This document shows, in pieces, positions 1-8,417 of a DNA stretch of 35,126 bases. The position numbers and the translations under genes were made by a program. The stretch covers positions 1 to 35,126 of the forward strand of contig NCED01000018.1 of assembly GCA_002280485.1 (NCBI GenBank). Direction: 5' to 3'. The notes below the pieces were generated by a model, which saw only the letters and a list, made by a program, of their open reading frames with translations, ran no database searches and was not told where the DNA came from. Each line of letters opens with the position of its first letter. The stretch's first letter is position 1. Origin of the DNA: Caulobacterales bacterium 32-69-10 (GTDB lineage Bacteria > Pseudomonadota > Alphaproteobacteria > Caulobacterales > Caulobacteraceae).

Positions 1-1
1 G

Positions 2-895
2 CACACGCCGCTGATCTACCGGGTCCACGACACGCCCAGCCAGGAGAAGATCTTCAACCTGGCCGACTTCCTGCACACCATCGGCAAGCCGTGGAACAAG
101 GGCGAGGCGCCGAACACCAAACGCTTCAACAAGCTGCTGGAGGAAACCCGCGACACCCCGCACGCCGAGGTCGTCAACGAAGTCGTCCTGCGCACCCAGA
201 TGCAGGCCATCTATAGCCCCGAGAACGTCGGCCACTTCGGTCTGCATCTGGACCGCTACGCCCACTTCACCTCGCCGATCCGGCGCTATTCCGACCTGAT
301 CGTCCATCGCGGGCTGATCCGGGGGTTGAAGCTGGGATCGGACGGCCTGACCGACCGCGAGATCGCCGAACTGGGCGGCATCGCCGATCATGTCACCGAA
401 ACCGAGCGCCGCTCCATGGCCGCCGAGCGCGACGCCATGGATCGCTACATCGCCGCCTTCCTTGAGGAGCACGTCGGCGCGACCTTCACCGGCCGCATCA
501 CCGGCGTCACCCGCTTCGGCCTGTTCATCCGCCTGGACGAGACGGGCGCCGACGGACTGGTGCCGGTCTCGACGCTGGGCGACGAGTACTTCACCCACGA
601 CGACCGCGCCCACGCCTTGGTCGGCGAGCGCACCGGCAAGCGGTTCCCGCTGGGCCGCCGCGTCGAGGTGCGGCTGATGGAGGCCACGCCCGTCACCGGC
701 GGTCTGGTGCTGGAGATGCTGTCCGAGCCGGACCCGCGCGATCCCAACGCTCCGGCCCCGCGCTACGGCATGCGCGGACGCGGGGGAGACGGCCCGCCCA
801 AGCGCGGCAAAGGCCGCCCCGGCGGTCCCAAGCCCCGCAACGGCGCCAAGCCCTCCGGCGGCCTGAAAGGCGTCCGAAAGGGCAAGCGGCGGTGA
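2..895 (+). CDS. rnr: Ribonuclease R, C-terminal part (5' end outside window)
   Basis: This is a 3'-to-5' processive exoribonuclease that degrades structured RNA in the cytoplasm. The frame is open from base 2, so the gene starts upstream of the window and only about 297 C-terminal residues are present. The end of the RNB catalytic domain is visible, with the RNase II/R family signature YAHFTSPIRRYSDLIVHR around base 257-310. An S1 RNA-binding domain follows (ATFTGRITGVTRFGLFIRL, about base 480-535). The last 50 residues are a lysine-, arginine-, glycine- and proline-rich tail, as in other RNase R proteins, which helps bind RNA. The catalytic aspartates near the start of RNB are outside the window. 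RNase II is the main alternative, but the basic tail after S1 favours RNase R. Confidence 0.93.
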   Translation, partial: HTPLIYRVHDTPSQEKIFNLADFLHTIGKPWNKGEAPNTKRFNKLLEETRDTPHAEVVNEVVLRTQMQAIYSPENVGHFGLHLDRYAHFTSPIRRYSDLIVHRGLIRGLKLGSDGLTDREIAELGGIADHVTETERRSMAAERDAMDRYIAAFLEEHVGATFTGRITGVTRFGLFIRLDETGADGLVPVSTLGDEYFTHDDRAHALVGERTGKRFPLGRRVEVRLMEATPVTGGLVLEMLSEPDPRDPNAPAPRYGMRGRGGDGPPKRGKGRPGGPKPRNGAKPSGGLKGVRKGKRR

Positions 896-905
896 GCGAT
901 GTCGT

Positions 906-1058
906 TTCCCTTCTCCCCTCGAGGGAGAAGGTGGCCTGCGGAGCAGGTCGGATGAGGGGGCTGTATCCGCACGCAGAACGACTGACGTTGAGGTCGCGGC
1001 CAGCGTCCCCCTCATCCGTCTCGCTGCGCGATCCACCTTCTCCCCCGACGGGGAGAAG
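906..1058. repeat. Intergenic inverted repeat, rnr/NUDIX gap
   Basis: Two imperfectly complementary arms of about 55 bases fill the gap. The left arm (906-960) runs from a TTCTCCCCTCGAGGGAGAAG palindrome to GATGAGGGGG. The right arm (1007-1058) begins CCCCCTCATCCG and ends with a matching CTTCTCCCCC...GGGGAGAAG palindrome. Each arm ends in its own small hairpin, and the whole element could fold into one long structure. This looks like a dispersed REP/BIME-like element typical of alphaproteobacterial intergenic space. It may act as a terminator or mRNA stabiliser between the two genes; that role is inferred. Confidence 0.7.
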
Positions 1059-1073
1059 AAAGGAGTTTTATCC

Positions 1074-1781
1074 ATGACCTCCCTCCCCTTCGACGCAGCC
1101 CAAGACCTGGCCGACGCGCCGCGTGTCGGCGGCGCTCAACGCCCCAAGGACGCGGCGACCCTGATCCTGACCCGCGACGCCAGGCGTCCTGAGGTGCTGA
1201 TGGGCCGCCGGGCGCCGGGCCACGTCTTCATGGCGTCGAAGTGGGTGTTTCCGGGCGGACGCATCGAACGGGCGGACTTCAACGCCGCCGACGACGGGGC
1301 CCTGTCGCATGACGCCGCGCGACGATTGCAGGCGGAGATGCCCGCCCGCCGCGCCCGCGCCCTGGCCCTGGCCGCCGTGCGCGAGACCTTTGAGGAAACC
1401 GGGCTGATCCTGGGCCGCGCCGCGCCGGCCGCCTCGGTCGCCGGACCGTGGCGGGACTATCGTCAGGCGGGCGCCCTGCCGGACCTGTCGGTCCTGTCAT
1501 ATGTGGCGCGCGCCATCACGCCGCCGGGCCGCACCCGACGTTTCGACGCCCGCTTCTTCATGGCCCCGGTCGAAGCCCTGCGCGATCCCGATCGGATCGA
1601 AGGCTCAGGCGAACTGGACGAGATCGCCTGGATTCCGCTGGACGAAGCGCGAAGCCTGGACCTGCCCGCCATCACCCGCTTCGTGCTGGGCGAGGTCGCC
1701 GAGCGGCTGGAGACGCCGCAACGCCCCCTGCCCTTCGTGCACATGGTGCGCGGCCGCCACGTCATCGACCATCAGGACTGA
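1074..1781 (+). CDS. NUDIX hydrolase
   Basis: A 235-residue NUDIX-fold protein, expected to hydrolyse a nucleoside diphosphate linked to another group, releasing a monophosphate. The NUDIX box is readable: the glycine-rich WVFPGGRIE leads in, and AVRETFEETGLIL carries the REtfEEtG metal-binding core around residues 105-117. A long insertion (about 35 residues, alanine/arginine-rich) separates the GG and the RExxEE parts, as in the NUDT19-like branch (CoA or acyl-CoA pyrophosphatases), so the classical 23-residue box is stretched. The start is well supported by AAGGAG about 9 bases upstream of the ATG. It follows rnr in the same direction after the inverted repeat. The substrate cannot be deduced from sequence. 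Confidence 0.88.
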   Translation: MTSLPFDAAQDLADAPRVGGAQRPKDAATLILTRDARRPEVLMGRRAPGHVFMASKWVFPGGRIERADFNAADDGALSHDAARRLQAEMPARRARALALAAVRETFEETGLILGRAAPAASVAGPWRDYRQAGALPDLSVLSYVARAITPPGRTRRFDARFFMAPVEALRDPDRIEGSGELDEIAWIPLDEARSLDLPAITRFVLGEVAERLETPQRPLPFVHMVRGRHVIDHQD

Positions 1782-1799
1782 CGCAGCGGCCTCACCGTC

Positions 1800-2414
1800 T
1801 TATTCGGCGACCGGCTTGGTCAGGTCGAAGTCAACCTGGAAATGGCGGTTCGGCCGGCGCAGTTCATAGGTAAACGTCTTGCCGGGATGGACCTCCATCG
1901 CCCAGACGTTGGTCGTCGAGACTGCGGCGTCCTGAGCGTTGAACAGATCGATGGATTCCTGATCCACCGGGAATTCCTGACGCTCGGCCGTGCCTTCGTT
2001 CTTCGTATCGCCCCCGTACCAGTGCAGCGGATCCGTCTTGCCGTCCGGCTGGCGGTGATCGTGCTTCAACCGCAGGCCCGATTCGGTGCGGGTCACGACC
2101 CAGGTGCGCGAGCGGTCTTCGCCGACCCAGAAGGGAATGCGAATCTCATCCTTCGAGCAGTCGCGCACATGCATCAGCAGACGCTTGCCGACGAAATCTG
2201 AGTCGGCGGCTTCGGTCGTGACGACCTTGCCCTCGAAGCGCTGGCCGCAAAGGGCGGTCAGATTGGCGAAGAAGGCGTCCTGCGCCGTGGCCGAGGCCGC
2301 ATCGGGCTTTGCGGCGGGCGTCGCCGGTTCGGACGAGCAGGCGGACAGCGTCAATCCGGCCGCAATGACGGCGACGGACAGGGCGTGGGCGGGCTTGAAG
2401 TAGGGCGTTTTCAT
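1800..2414 (-). CDS. Conserved lipoprotein of unknown function
   Basis: A 204-residue protein with a lipoprotein signal peptide: basic start, hydrophobic stretch and an LSAC lipobox with the acceptor cysteine at about residue 26. A short alanine/proline/threonine linker follows. The mature part has two further cysteines (LCGQ, RDCSK) spaced about 36 residues apart, which could form a disulfide in the periplasm. I recognise the pattern CGQxFEGK...RIPFxVGxDRSRTWV...LKHDHR...YGGDT as a conserved hypothetical family of proteobacteria, but know no function for it. The gene is convergent with the NUDIX gene (18 bases apart) and divergent from rpmG. No good Shine-Dalgarno sequence is visible before the ATG. 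Confidence 0.8.
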   Translation of the reverse strand: MKTPYFKPAHALSVAVIAAGLTLSACSSEPATPAAKPDAASATAQDAFFANLTALCGQRFEGKVVTTEAADSDFVGKRLLMHVRDCSKDEIRIPFWVGEDRSRTWVVTRTESGLRLKHDHRQPDGKTDPLHWYGGDTKNEGTAERQEFPVDQESIDLFNAQDAAVSTTNVWAMEVHPGKTFTYELRRPNRHFQVDFDLTKPVAE

Positions 2415-2464
2415 GTCGAAACACTAACGCTTCTGCGGCGCCGCTCAACGCGACATCGAAACCG

Positions 2465-2492
2465 TTGACTTTGAGCCCGTCCTGAGTATGTT
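2465..2492 (+). promoter_or_regulatory. Candidate sigma70-type promoter of rpmG
   Basis: TTGACT (2465-2470), a 16-base spacer, and TATGTT (2487-2492) lie about 50 bases upstream of the rpmG start. The -35 box matches the consensus at five of six positions, the -10 less well. A dedicated promoter plus the terminator after rpmG would make it a single-gene transcription unit. Confidence 0.4.
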
Positions 2493-2540
2493 CCGCGCCT
2501 CTTATTTCAAGCGGCTTTCGCCGTCGCAGAGGTAATTCCG

Positions 2541-2708
<168 letters not shown>

Positions 2709-2742
2709 GGGCTTAGCCCTCCGCTTGAATCTGCAAGAATCG

Positions 2743-2772
2743 AAACGCCCGGTCGCAGGACCGGGCGTTTTT
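2743..2772 (+). terminator. Rho-independent terminator of rpmG
   Basis: A perfect 10-bp stem ACGCCCGGTC/GACCGGGCGT with a GCAG loop is followed by five T residues, starting 36 bases after the rpmG stop. On the other strand only three T residues follow the stem, so it would serve the convergent pleD gene less well. Confidence 0.9.
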
Positions 2773-2800
2773 CGTTGTCCGTCATGCGACCACAGGCGCG

Positions 2801-4162
2801 TCAGGCGGCGCGGGCCACCACCCGATTACGGCCGGCCTTCTTGGCCTCATAGACGCCTTCGTCGGCGCGCTTCAGCAGGGAGGCCGGCGTGTCGTCCGCC
2901 CCCATGGTCGCCGCCACGCCGACCGAGACGGTGATGCTCAACGGCTCGCCGCCCAGGATGCGGAAGGCCGAAGCGCCGACGTCCCGACGAATCCGCTCGG
3001 CGATGCGATGGGCGTCCTCCAGCGTCGTGCCGGGCATGACCACCACGAACTCCTCGCCGCCGAACCGGCACGGCAGGTCCACGGCCCGCACATTAGTCGC
3101 CAGCCGCACCGAGAACTCGCGCAGCACCTCATCGCCCGCGTCGTGGCCCAGGCTGTCGTTGACCGCCTTGAAGTGGTCGATGTCCAGCACCAGCACCGCC
3201 ACCGGGTCGCCGCCGCGATTGGCGCGCGCCACCAGGGCGTCCAACTGGCCGTTCATGTAGCGCCGGTTGTGCAGGCCGGTCAGGGGGTCTGTGACCGCCA
3301 TCTCCAGATTGTGGTCCAGCTTCTCGCGCAGGAAGTCGCCGTAACGCTTGCGGCGCACCTGGGTCCGCACCCGCGCCGCCAGTTCCTCGGGATCGATGGG
3401 ACGGATCAGGAGGTCGTGCGCGCCCAGCTCCAGCGCCTTGAGCAGGCGCGGCCGGTCCTGGGTGTCCACCACGGCCAGGATAGGCAGACGCCGCGTCGGC
3501 TCCTTGGAGCGAAGCTGGGCGATCAGCCGCAGGCCGTCGAACCGTTCGGACGTGATGTTGACGATCACCAGATCGACCGGACCGCGCGCCGTCTCCAGCC
3601 CCGCCTCGGCGGAAGGCTCGATCAGCGGCCGATGTTCTCGCGACAGCTCCTGCGCCATCACCTGGGCCTGAAGCGTATTGTCGTCGACGATCAGCACACG
3701 CCCGCCCGAGCCCTTGAGCCGCGCCACGCCGCCGGTGTCGACGCCGACCCGGCGCCCGCTTTCCTCGCGCTCGCGCAGCTCGTCCATGACCATCTTCAGC
3801 CGGGTCAGGCTGCGGACCCGCGCCATCAGGATTACATCGTCCAGCGGCTTGGACAGGAAGTCGTCGGCCCCGGCCTCCAGGCCCTTGATCCGATCATGCC
3901 GTCCGTCCAGCGCCGTCACCAGCACCACCGGGATATGGCGCGTGTCCGCCGCCGCCTTGATCCGGCGACAGGTCTCGAAGCCGTCCATGCCCGGCATCAT
4001 CACGTCCAGCAGGATCAGGTCCGGCTGCTCGGCGCCGGCCAGGGCGATGGCGGTCGCGCCGTCATGGCAGGTGAGCACGTCGTAGTATTCGAGGGTCAGC
4101 TTGGCTTCGAGCAGCCGGACGTTCGCCTCGACGTCGTCGACCACCAGGATTCGCGCACTCAT
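2801..4162 (-). CDS. pleD: Diguanylate cyclase response regulator PleD
   Basis: This 453-residue response regulator makes cyclic di-GMP from two GTP when phosphorylated, and in Caulobacter drives the swarmer-to-stalked transition. Domain order is REC1 (about 1-120, phospho-acceptor Asp53 in LLDVMMP), an adaptor REC2 (about 153-270) whose acceptor position is Asn (VIVNITS) and so cannot be phosphorylated, and a GGDEF domain (about 285-453). The active-site loop is GGEEF, which is catalytically competent. An RxxD allosteric inhibition site (RAVD) lies just upstream of it, predicting product feedback. Length and layout match Caulobacter PleD (about 454 residues). Its ATG overlaps the divK stop by 4 bases (ATGA), so the two are probably translated together. 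Confidence 0.97.
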   Translation of the reverse strand: MSARILVVDDVEANVRLLEAKLTLEYYDVLTCHDGATAIALAGAEQPDLILLDVMMPGMDGFETCRRIKAAADTRHIPVVLVTALDGRHDRIKGLEAGADDFLSKPLDDVILMARVRSLTRLKMVMDELREREESGRRVGVDTGGVARLKGSGGRVLIVDDNTLQAQVMAQELSREHRPLIEPSAEAGLETARGPVDLVIVNITSERFDGLRLIAQLRSKEPTRRLPILAVVDTQDRPRLLKALELGAHDLLIRPIDPEELAARVRTQVRRKRYGDFLREKLDHNLEMAVTDPLTGLHNRRYMNGQLDALVARANRGGDPVAVLVLDIDHFKAVNDSLGHDAGDEVLREFSVRLATNVRAVDLPCRFGGEEFVVVMPGTTLEDAHRIAERIRRDVGASAFRILGGEPLSITVSVGVAATMGADDTPASLLKRADEGVYEAKKAGRNRVVARAA

Positions 4163-4536
4163 GCCGCCCCCTGACCCAGGTGCCTGCGCACCGTCTCCAG
4201 GAAGGAAATGACCGAGATCGGCTTGGAGATGTAGGCTTCACAGCCCCCCTGGCGAATCCGTTCTTCATCACCCTTCATGGCGAAGGCTGTAACGGCGATG
4301 ACGGGGATATGGTTCAGCTCTTCGTCGTCCTTGAGCCATTTGGTGACTTCAAGGCCTGAGATTTCCGGCAACTGGATATCCATCAGGATCAGATCGGGGC
4401 GGTGCTCGCGCGCAATCGCCAGCGCCTGCAGCCCTTCGCGGGTCTGCAGCACTTCATACCCCTGAGAATCGAGCAGATCATGAAAAAGCTTCATGTTCAG
4501 CTCATTATCCTCGACGATGAGGACTTTCTTGGACAT
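4159..4536 (-). CDS. divK: Single-domain cell-fate response regulator DivK
   Basis: A 125-residue stand-alone receiver domain, the same length as Caulobacter DivK. It has the acidic pair ED (9-10), phospho-acceptor Asp53 in LILMDIQLP, the conserved Thr in AVTAFAMKG and Lys in YISKPIS. There is no output domain. In Caulobacter DivK is phosphorylated by DivJ, dephosphorylated by PleC, and acts through the pseudokinase DivL to lower CtrA activity; localisation at cell poles is known for the family. It is the first gene of a divK-pleD operon, and both regulators share the same kinase/phosphatase pair in Caulobacter. The promoter lies in the 124-base divergent gap shared with dinB. Confidence 0.96.
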   Translation of the reverse strand: MSKKVLIVEDNELNMKLFHDLLDSQGYEVLQTREGLQALAIAREHRPDLILMDIQLPEISGLEVTKWLKDDEELNHIPVIAVTAFAMKGDEERIRQGGCEAYISKPISVISFLETVRRHLGQGAA

Positions 4537-4622
4537 CCGCCACCCGGCTGTTGCGCCTCTTGTTCATCCGCTTTTGCGGTGGGCTGTTGCGCCTTCTTGG
4601 ATGCACTGTGACCGCAGCAGTC

Positions 4623-4637
4623 TTAAGTTGACGTGAA
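4623..4637. promoter_or_regulatory. CtrA-box-like motif between divK and dinB
   Basis: TTAA (4623-4626), seven bases, then TGAA (4634-4637) forms TTAA-N7-TGAA, one base off the CtrA box TTAA-N7-TTAA. It sits about 90 bases upstream of the divK start. In Caulobacter a divK promoter is under CtrA control, closing a feedback loop, so placement fits. A near-match of this length could occur by chance. Confidence 0.4.
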
Positions 4638-4660
4638 GCCGAGACAAACGGAGTTCTTGC

Positions 4661-5935
4661 TTGGCCATCACGGCCCTCTGTCGCGACTGCCTGTCGACCG
4701 GCGACCGCAAGGTCGCGCGGTGTCCGTCGTGCGCCTCGCGCCGGGTCATCGCCCATGACGAGCTGAGCGATCTGCACATCGCCCACCTGGACTGCGACGC
4801 CTTCTACGCCTCGGTCGAGAAGCGGGACCGACCCGAACTGCGCGACAGGCCGGTCATCGTCGGCGGCGGCAAGCGCGGGGTGGTCTCCACCGCCTGCTAT
4901 GTGGCGCGGCTGTATGGCGTCGGCTCCGCCATGCCGATGTTCAAGGCGCTGAAGGCCTGTCCCGACGCCGTAGTGATCAAGCCGGACTTCCGCAAATATG
5001 TGGCCGAGAGCGAGCGCATCTTCGGCGCCGTCCACCGCCTGACGCCGCTGGTCCAGACCCTGTCGCTGGACGAGGCGTGGATCGACCTGAAGGGCACGGA
5101 GCGGCTGAACGGCGGCCCGCCTGCCTTCCAATTGGCGCGTCTGCAGAAATGGATTGAGGACGAGACGGGCCTCAGCGTCTCCATCGGCCTGGCGCCCAAC
5201 CGCTTCCTGGCAAAGATCGCGTCGGAGCTGGACAAGCCGCGCGGCTTCTCCGTCATCGGCGTCGCCGAGGCCCAAGGCCTGTTGGCGCCGCGCCCCGTGA
5301 CCACCCTGCCCGGCGTCGGGCCGGTGTTCGGCCGCACCCTGCGCTCTGACGGTTTCGCCACCATCGGCGATCTGGCCGCCGCCGAGGTGAAGGATCTGGT
5401 CCGGCGCTATGGCGAGACGGGCCTTCGCCTGCACGACCTCAGCCACGCCCGCGACAGCCGCCCGGTAAACCCCGACCACGACCGGCGCGGCATGAGCGCC
5501 GAGACCACCTTCAACGACGACCTGACCACGGCCGAAGCGCTGGAGGCCGAGCTGTGGCCCCTGTGCGAGAAGCTGGCCTCCAAGGCCCGCCGCGACGGCG
5601 TGGTCAGCCGGGTCGTGGTGCTGAAGCTGCGCAAGACGGACTTCAAGATCGTCACCCGCCGCATCACTCTGGCCGAGCCGGTGCAGACGGCGCGCGCCCT
5701 GTTCGCCGCCGGGCGCGACCTGCTGAAACCGGAACTGGGCGTGCCCTATCGGCTGATCGGCATCGGCATGGCCGACATCGCCGATGCTCAGGACGCGCCC
5801 TCCGGCCTGTTCGCCACGGCCGAGACCCGCGCCCTGAAGACCGAGACCGCCATCGACGCTCTGCGCGACAAGTTCGGGGCCGCCGCCGTGGTGGCCGGAC
5901 GCGCGTTGAAGCGACCAAATGAACGCCCCGGATGA
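4661..5935 (+). CDS. dinB: DNA polymerase IV (Y-family, DinB)
   Basis: An error-prone translesion polymerase of 424 residues. The catalytic Y-family motif LDCDAFYASVE (Asp44, Asp46) and SLDEAWIDL supply the metal-binding acidic residues. The steric and finger region (VSTACYVARLYGV) follows, then a helix-hairpin-helix-like thumb (TTLPGVGPVFGRTL), and a little-finger domain up to about residue 390. The C-terminus has no canonical clamp-binding motif that I can see. The N-terminus carries a CxxC-x10-CxxC cysteine set (Cys7, 10, 21, 24) ahead of the polymerase domain. The start is TTG, with GGAG upstream at suitable spacing; the first plausible start inside would lose the cysteines. No GTTC-N7-GTTC LexA box was found in the gap. 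Confidence 0.93.
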   Translation: MAITALCRDCLSTGDRKVARCPSCASRRVIAHDELSDLHIAHLDCDAFYASVEKRDRPELRDRPVIVGGGKRGVVSTACYVARLYGVGSAMPMFKALKACPDAVVIKPDFRKYVAESERIFGAVHRLTPLVQTLSLDEAWIDLKGTERLNGGPPAFQLARLQKWIEDETGLSVSIGLAPNRFLAKIASELDKPRGFSVIGVAEAQGLLAPRPVTTLPGVGPVFGRTLRSDGFATIGDLAAAEVKDLVRRYGETGLRLHDLSHARDSRPVNPDHDRRGMSAETTFNDDLTTAEALEAELWPLCEKLASKARRDGVVSRVVVLKLRKTDFKIVTRRITLAEPVQTARALFAAGRDLLKPELGVPYRLIGIGMADIADAQDAPSGLFATAETRALKTETAIDALRDKFGAAAVVAGRALKRPNERPG

Positions 5936-5989
5936 CGCGGCCGCCGCGCCGCGCTAAACCCCCTCCACACTTTCATACGGAGTCGCCCC

Positions 5990-6448
5990 ATGAGCATTCA
6001 CGCCCGCATCGCTGAACTCGGCATCACCCTGCCCGAGCCCGCCAAGCCGGTGGCCAGCTATGTCTCCTACGTCCGCTCGGGCGAGCAGATCTTCATCTCG
6101 GGCCAGCTGTCGAACGACGCCAGCGGCGGCATCAAGGGCACCGTCGGCGTGGACGTGACCCCGGAGCAGGCCGCCGAGGCCGCCCGCCTGTGCGGCATCA
6201 ACCTGCTGGCCCAGATCAACGCCGCCGTCGACGGCGACCTGGATCGCGTGGTCCGCATCGTCAAGCTGGGCGGCTTCGTCCAGGCCGGGCCGGACTTCTT
6301 CGACATCCCCAAGGTGGTCAACGGCTGCTCCGACCTGATGGTCGCGGTGTTCGGCGACACCGGCCGCCACGCCCGCTCCGCCGTCGGCGTCTATCGCCTG
6401 CCGCTGAACTTCGCCGTCGAGGTCGACGCCGTGGTGCAGGTCTCGTGA
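5990..6448 (+). CDS. RidA/YjgF-family protein
   Basis: A 152-residue member of the RidA/YER057c/UK114 superfamily. RidA proper hydrolyses reactive enamine/imine intermediates released by PLP enzymes. This one is longer than RidA (about 128 residues) and belongs to the longer subgroup with an N-terminal helix (HARIAELGITLPEP) and a C-terminal ARSAVGVYRLP motif that contains the conserved arginine used to hold the imine carboxylate. Whether this subgroup has the same activity is less certain. The start has ACGGAG about 8 bases upstream. Its stop overlaps the GTG of the next gene by 4 bases, so it heads a coupled four-gene string. Confidence 0.88.
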   Translation: MSIHARIAELGITLPEPAKPVASYVSYVRSGEQIFISGQLSNDASGGIKGTVGVDVTPEQAAEAARLCGINLLAQINAAVDGDLDRVVRIVKLGGFVQAGPDFFDIPKVVNGCSDLMVAVFGDTGRHARSAVGVYRLPLNFAVEVDAVVQVS

Positions 6449-7230
6449 GGCCCGCCCCCGGCCGGCCGCCCGAAGGGGTCGACGCCCACGCCTGGGCGGC
6501 CCTGCTCAGCGCGCCGGTGGCCCATCGCGGCCTGTGGAGCCCAGACAAGGACCGGCCCGAGAACTCCCTGGCCGCCTTCGAGGCCGCGGCCAGCCGCGGC
6601 TACGGCATGGAGCTCGACGTCCAGCTCAGCGCCGACGGCGAGGCGGTGGTGTTCCACGACGACCGGCTGAACGATCGGGAGCTGACCACCGCGTCGGGGC
6701 GCGTCGCCGAACACCTCGCCGCCGACCTCGCCGAGATCCATCTGGCCGGCACGCGCGAGACCATCCCGACCCTGGCCGAGGCGCTGGAATGCGTCGGCGG
6801 CCGCACCCTGGTGATCGTCGAGCTTAAGGTGCTGAACGGCGAGACGGGTGGGCTGGAGCGCCGGGTCGCCGAGGTGCTGGACGCCTATGCCGGCCCCGTC
6901 GCGGTGATCAGTTTCAATCCGCAGACCGTGGCCTGGTTCGCCGACCACCGCCCGGGCGTCCTGCGCGGCCTCGACAGCATGGCCTACCACGACGCCGCCC
7001 ACTGGACCCTGCCCGCCGAGGAGCGCCGCGCCCTGGCCGAGCTGGAGCACGTCGCGCTGGCCCGGCCGCACTTCCTCGGCCTCGGCATGGACATGCTGCC
7101 CTCCGCCTCCGCCGAGGCCCTGCGCGCCAAGGGTATGCCGGTGGTGGCCTGGACCGTGCGCTCGCCGGCCCAGTGGGCGCGGGTCAAGGCCGGCTGCGAC
7201 AATCTGATGTTCGAGGGCTTCAAGGCGTGA
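6445..7230 (+). CDS. Glycerophosphodiester phosphodiesterase
   Basis: A 261-residue GDPD-family TIM-barrel enzyme, expected to split glycerophosphodiesters into glycerol-3-phosphate and an alcohol. Catalytic features are visible: AHRGLW with the first His, PENSLAAFE, MELDVQ with the metal-binding Glu-Asp pair, and VVFHDDRL with the second His; VELK follows further on and a C-terminal VAWTVRSP completes the barrel. There is no signal peptide, so a cytoplasmic UgpQ-like role is likely. The GTG start at 6445 overlaps the ridA stop (GTGA); the frame is open further upstream but only as ridA shadow. The next gene is coupled in the same way. Confidence 0.9.
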   Translation: MRPAPGRPPEGVDAHAWAALLSAPVAHRGLWSPDKDRPENSLAAFEAAASRGYGMELDVQLSADGEAVVFHDDRLNDRELTTASGRVAEHLAADLAEIHLAGTRETIPTLAEALECVGGRTLVIVELKVLNGETGGLERRVAEVLDAYAGPVAVISFNPQTVAWFADHRPGVLRGLDSMAYHDAAHWTLPAEERRALAELEHVALARPHFLGLGMDMLPSASAEALRAKGMPVVAWTVRSPAQWARVKAGCDNLMFEGFKA

Positions 7231-8417
7231 GCCCGGAAGGCGCAGGGCTGGGCGTCAAGCCCGCGGTCTCCGTCCACCGCAGCATCGCCGAGATCGGCCG
7301 CGAGGCCTGGGACGCCTGCGCCCGCGCCGCGCCTTACGCCGGCAACCCCTTCACCAGCTTCGACTTCCTCGCCGCCCTGGAGGAAAGCGGCTCGGTCCAG
7401 CCCAGGACCGGCTGGGCGCCGCACCACCTGTCGGTCGCCGACGAAGCGGGCGACGTCGGCGGCGTCATGCCGCTCTATCTGAAGAACCACAGCCAGGGCG
7501 AATACGTCTTCGACCACGCCTGGGCCCAGGCCTATATGCGCGCCGGCGGCGACTACTACCCCAAGCTCCAGTGCGCCGTGCCCTTCACCCCGGCCACCGG
7601 CCCCCGCCTGATCGTCCGCGACGGCGTCGACCGCGAGGCGGCCCAGGACGTGCTGCTGGGCGGGGCGATCCAGCTGACCCGCAACCTCCAGGCCTCCTCC
7701 CTGCACGTGACCTTCCCGCTGCGGCAGGAGTGGGAGCGCCTCGGCGCGGCCGGCCTGCTGCAGCGCCAGGACCAGCAGTACCACTGGGTCAATCCGGGCT
7801 ACCGCGACTTCCAGGACTTCCTCGACGCCCTCTCCTCCTCCCGCCGCAAGACCATCCGGCGCGAGCGGCGCGACGCCCAGGCCGAGGTCGAGATCGTGGC
7901 GCTGAACGGCGCCGACATCCGCGAGGAGCACTGGGACGCCTTCTTCGCCTTCTACATGGACACCGGCTCGCGCAAGTGGGGCCGCCCCTACCTGAACCGC
8001 ACCTTTTTCTCCCTGATGGGCGAGCGGATGGCCGACAAGGTGCTGCTGGTCATGGCCCGCCGCGACGGGCGCTGGATCGCCGGCGCCCTGAACCTGATCG
8101 GCGCCGAGGCCCTCTACGGCCGCAACTGGGGCGCGCTGGAGCACGTCCCCTTCCTGCATTTCGAGCTCTGCTATTACCAGGCCATCGAGCTGGCCATCGA
8201 CCGGCGCCTCGCCCGCGTCGAGGCGGGCGCGCAAGGCGAGCACAAGATCGCCCGCGGCTACCTGCCCGTGCCGGTCTATTCGGCCCACTACATCGCCGAC
8301 CCCGCGCTCAGAAAGCCCGTCGCCGCCTACCTCGAACAGGAACGCGCCCACGTCGCCGCCGAGATGGCCATGCTGGCCGAGGAATATTCGCCGTTCAAAG
8401 CGGGAGAGACCCAATGA
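7227..8417 (+). CDS. FemAB-like N-acyltransferase (COG3146/DUF482 type)
   Basis: A 396-residue cytoplasmic protein of the predicted N-acyltransferase family with a GNAT/FemAB-like fold. Recognisable pieces are NPFTSFDFLAALEESGSV near the N-terminus, GYRDFQDFLDALSSSRRKTIRRERR in the middle, and GRNWGALEHVPFLHFELCYYQAIELAI with GAQGEHKIARGY near the C-terminus, all of which I associate with this family. The exact acyl donor and acceptor are unknown; relatives of Fem enzymes add amino acids to peptidoglycan, but that should not be assumed here. The GTG start at 7227 overlaps the upstream stop by 4 bases, and the gene ends by overlapping the HIT gene ATG, so it is an inner gene of the operon. Confidence 0.85.
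   Translation: MSPEGAGLGVKPAVSVHRSIAEIGREAWDACARAAPYAGNPFTSFDFLAALEESGSVQPRTGWAPHHLSVADEAGDVGGVMPLYLKNHSQGEYVFDHAWAQAYMRAGGDYYPKLQCAVPFTPATGPRLIVRDGVDREAAQDVLLGGAIQLTRNLQASSLHVTFPLRQEWERLGAAGLLQRQDQQYHWVNPGYRDFQDFLDALSSSRRKTIRRERRDAQAEVEIVALNGADIREEHWDAFFAFYMDTGSRKWGRPYLNRTFFSLMGERMADKVLLVMARRDGRWIAGALNLIGAEALYGRNWGALEHVPFLHFELCYYQAIELAIDRRLARVEAGAQGEHKIARGYLPVPVYSAHYIADPALRKPVAAYLEQERAHVAAEMAMLAEEYSPFKAGETQ

Noticed and set aside
2743..2772. A bidirectional terminator also serving pleD.
   Set aside because: Only three T residues follow the stem on the minus strand, so a strong pleD terminator is not supported.
4537..4660. A LexA (SOS) box for dinB.
   Set aside because: I looked for GTTC-N7-GTTC in the gap; GTTC occurs near 4563 but without a partner at the right spacing.
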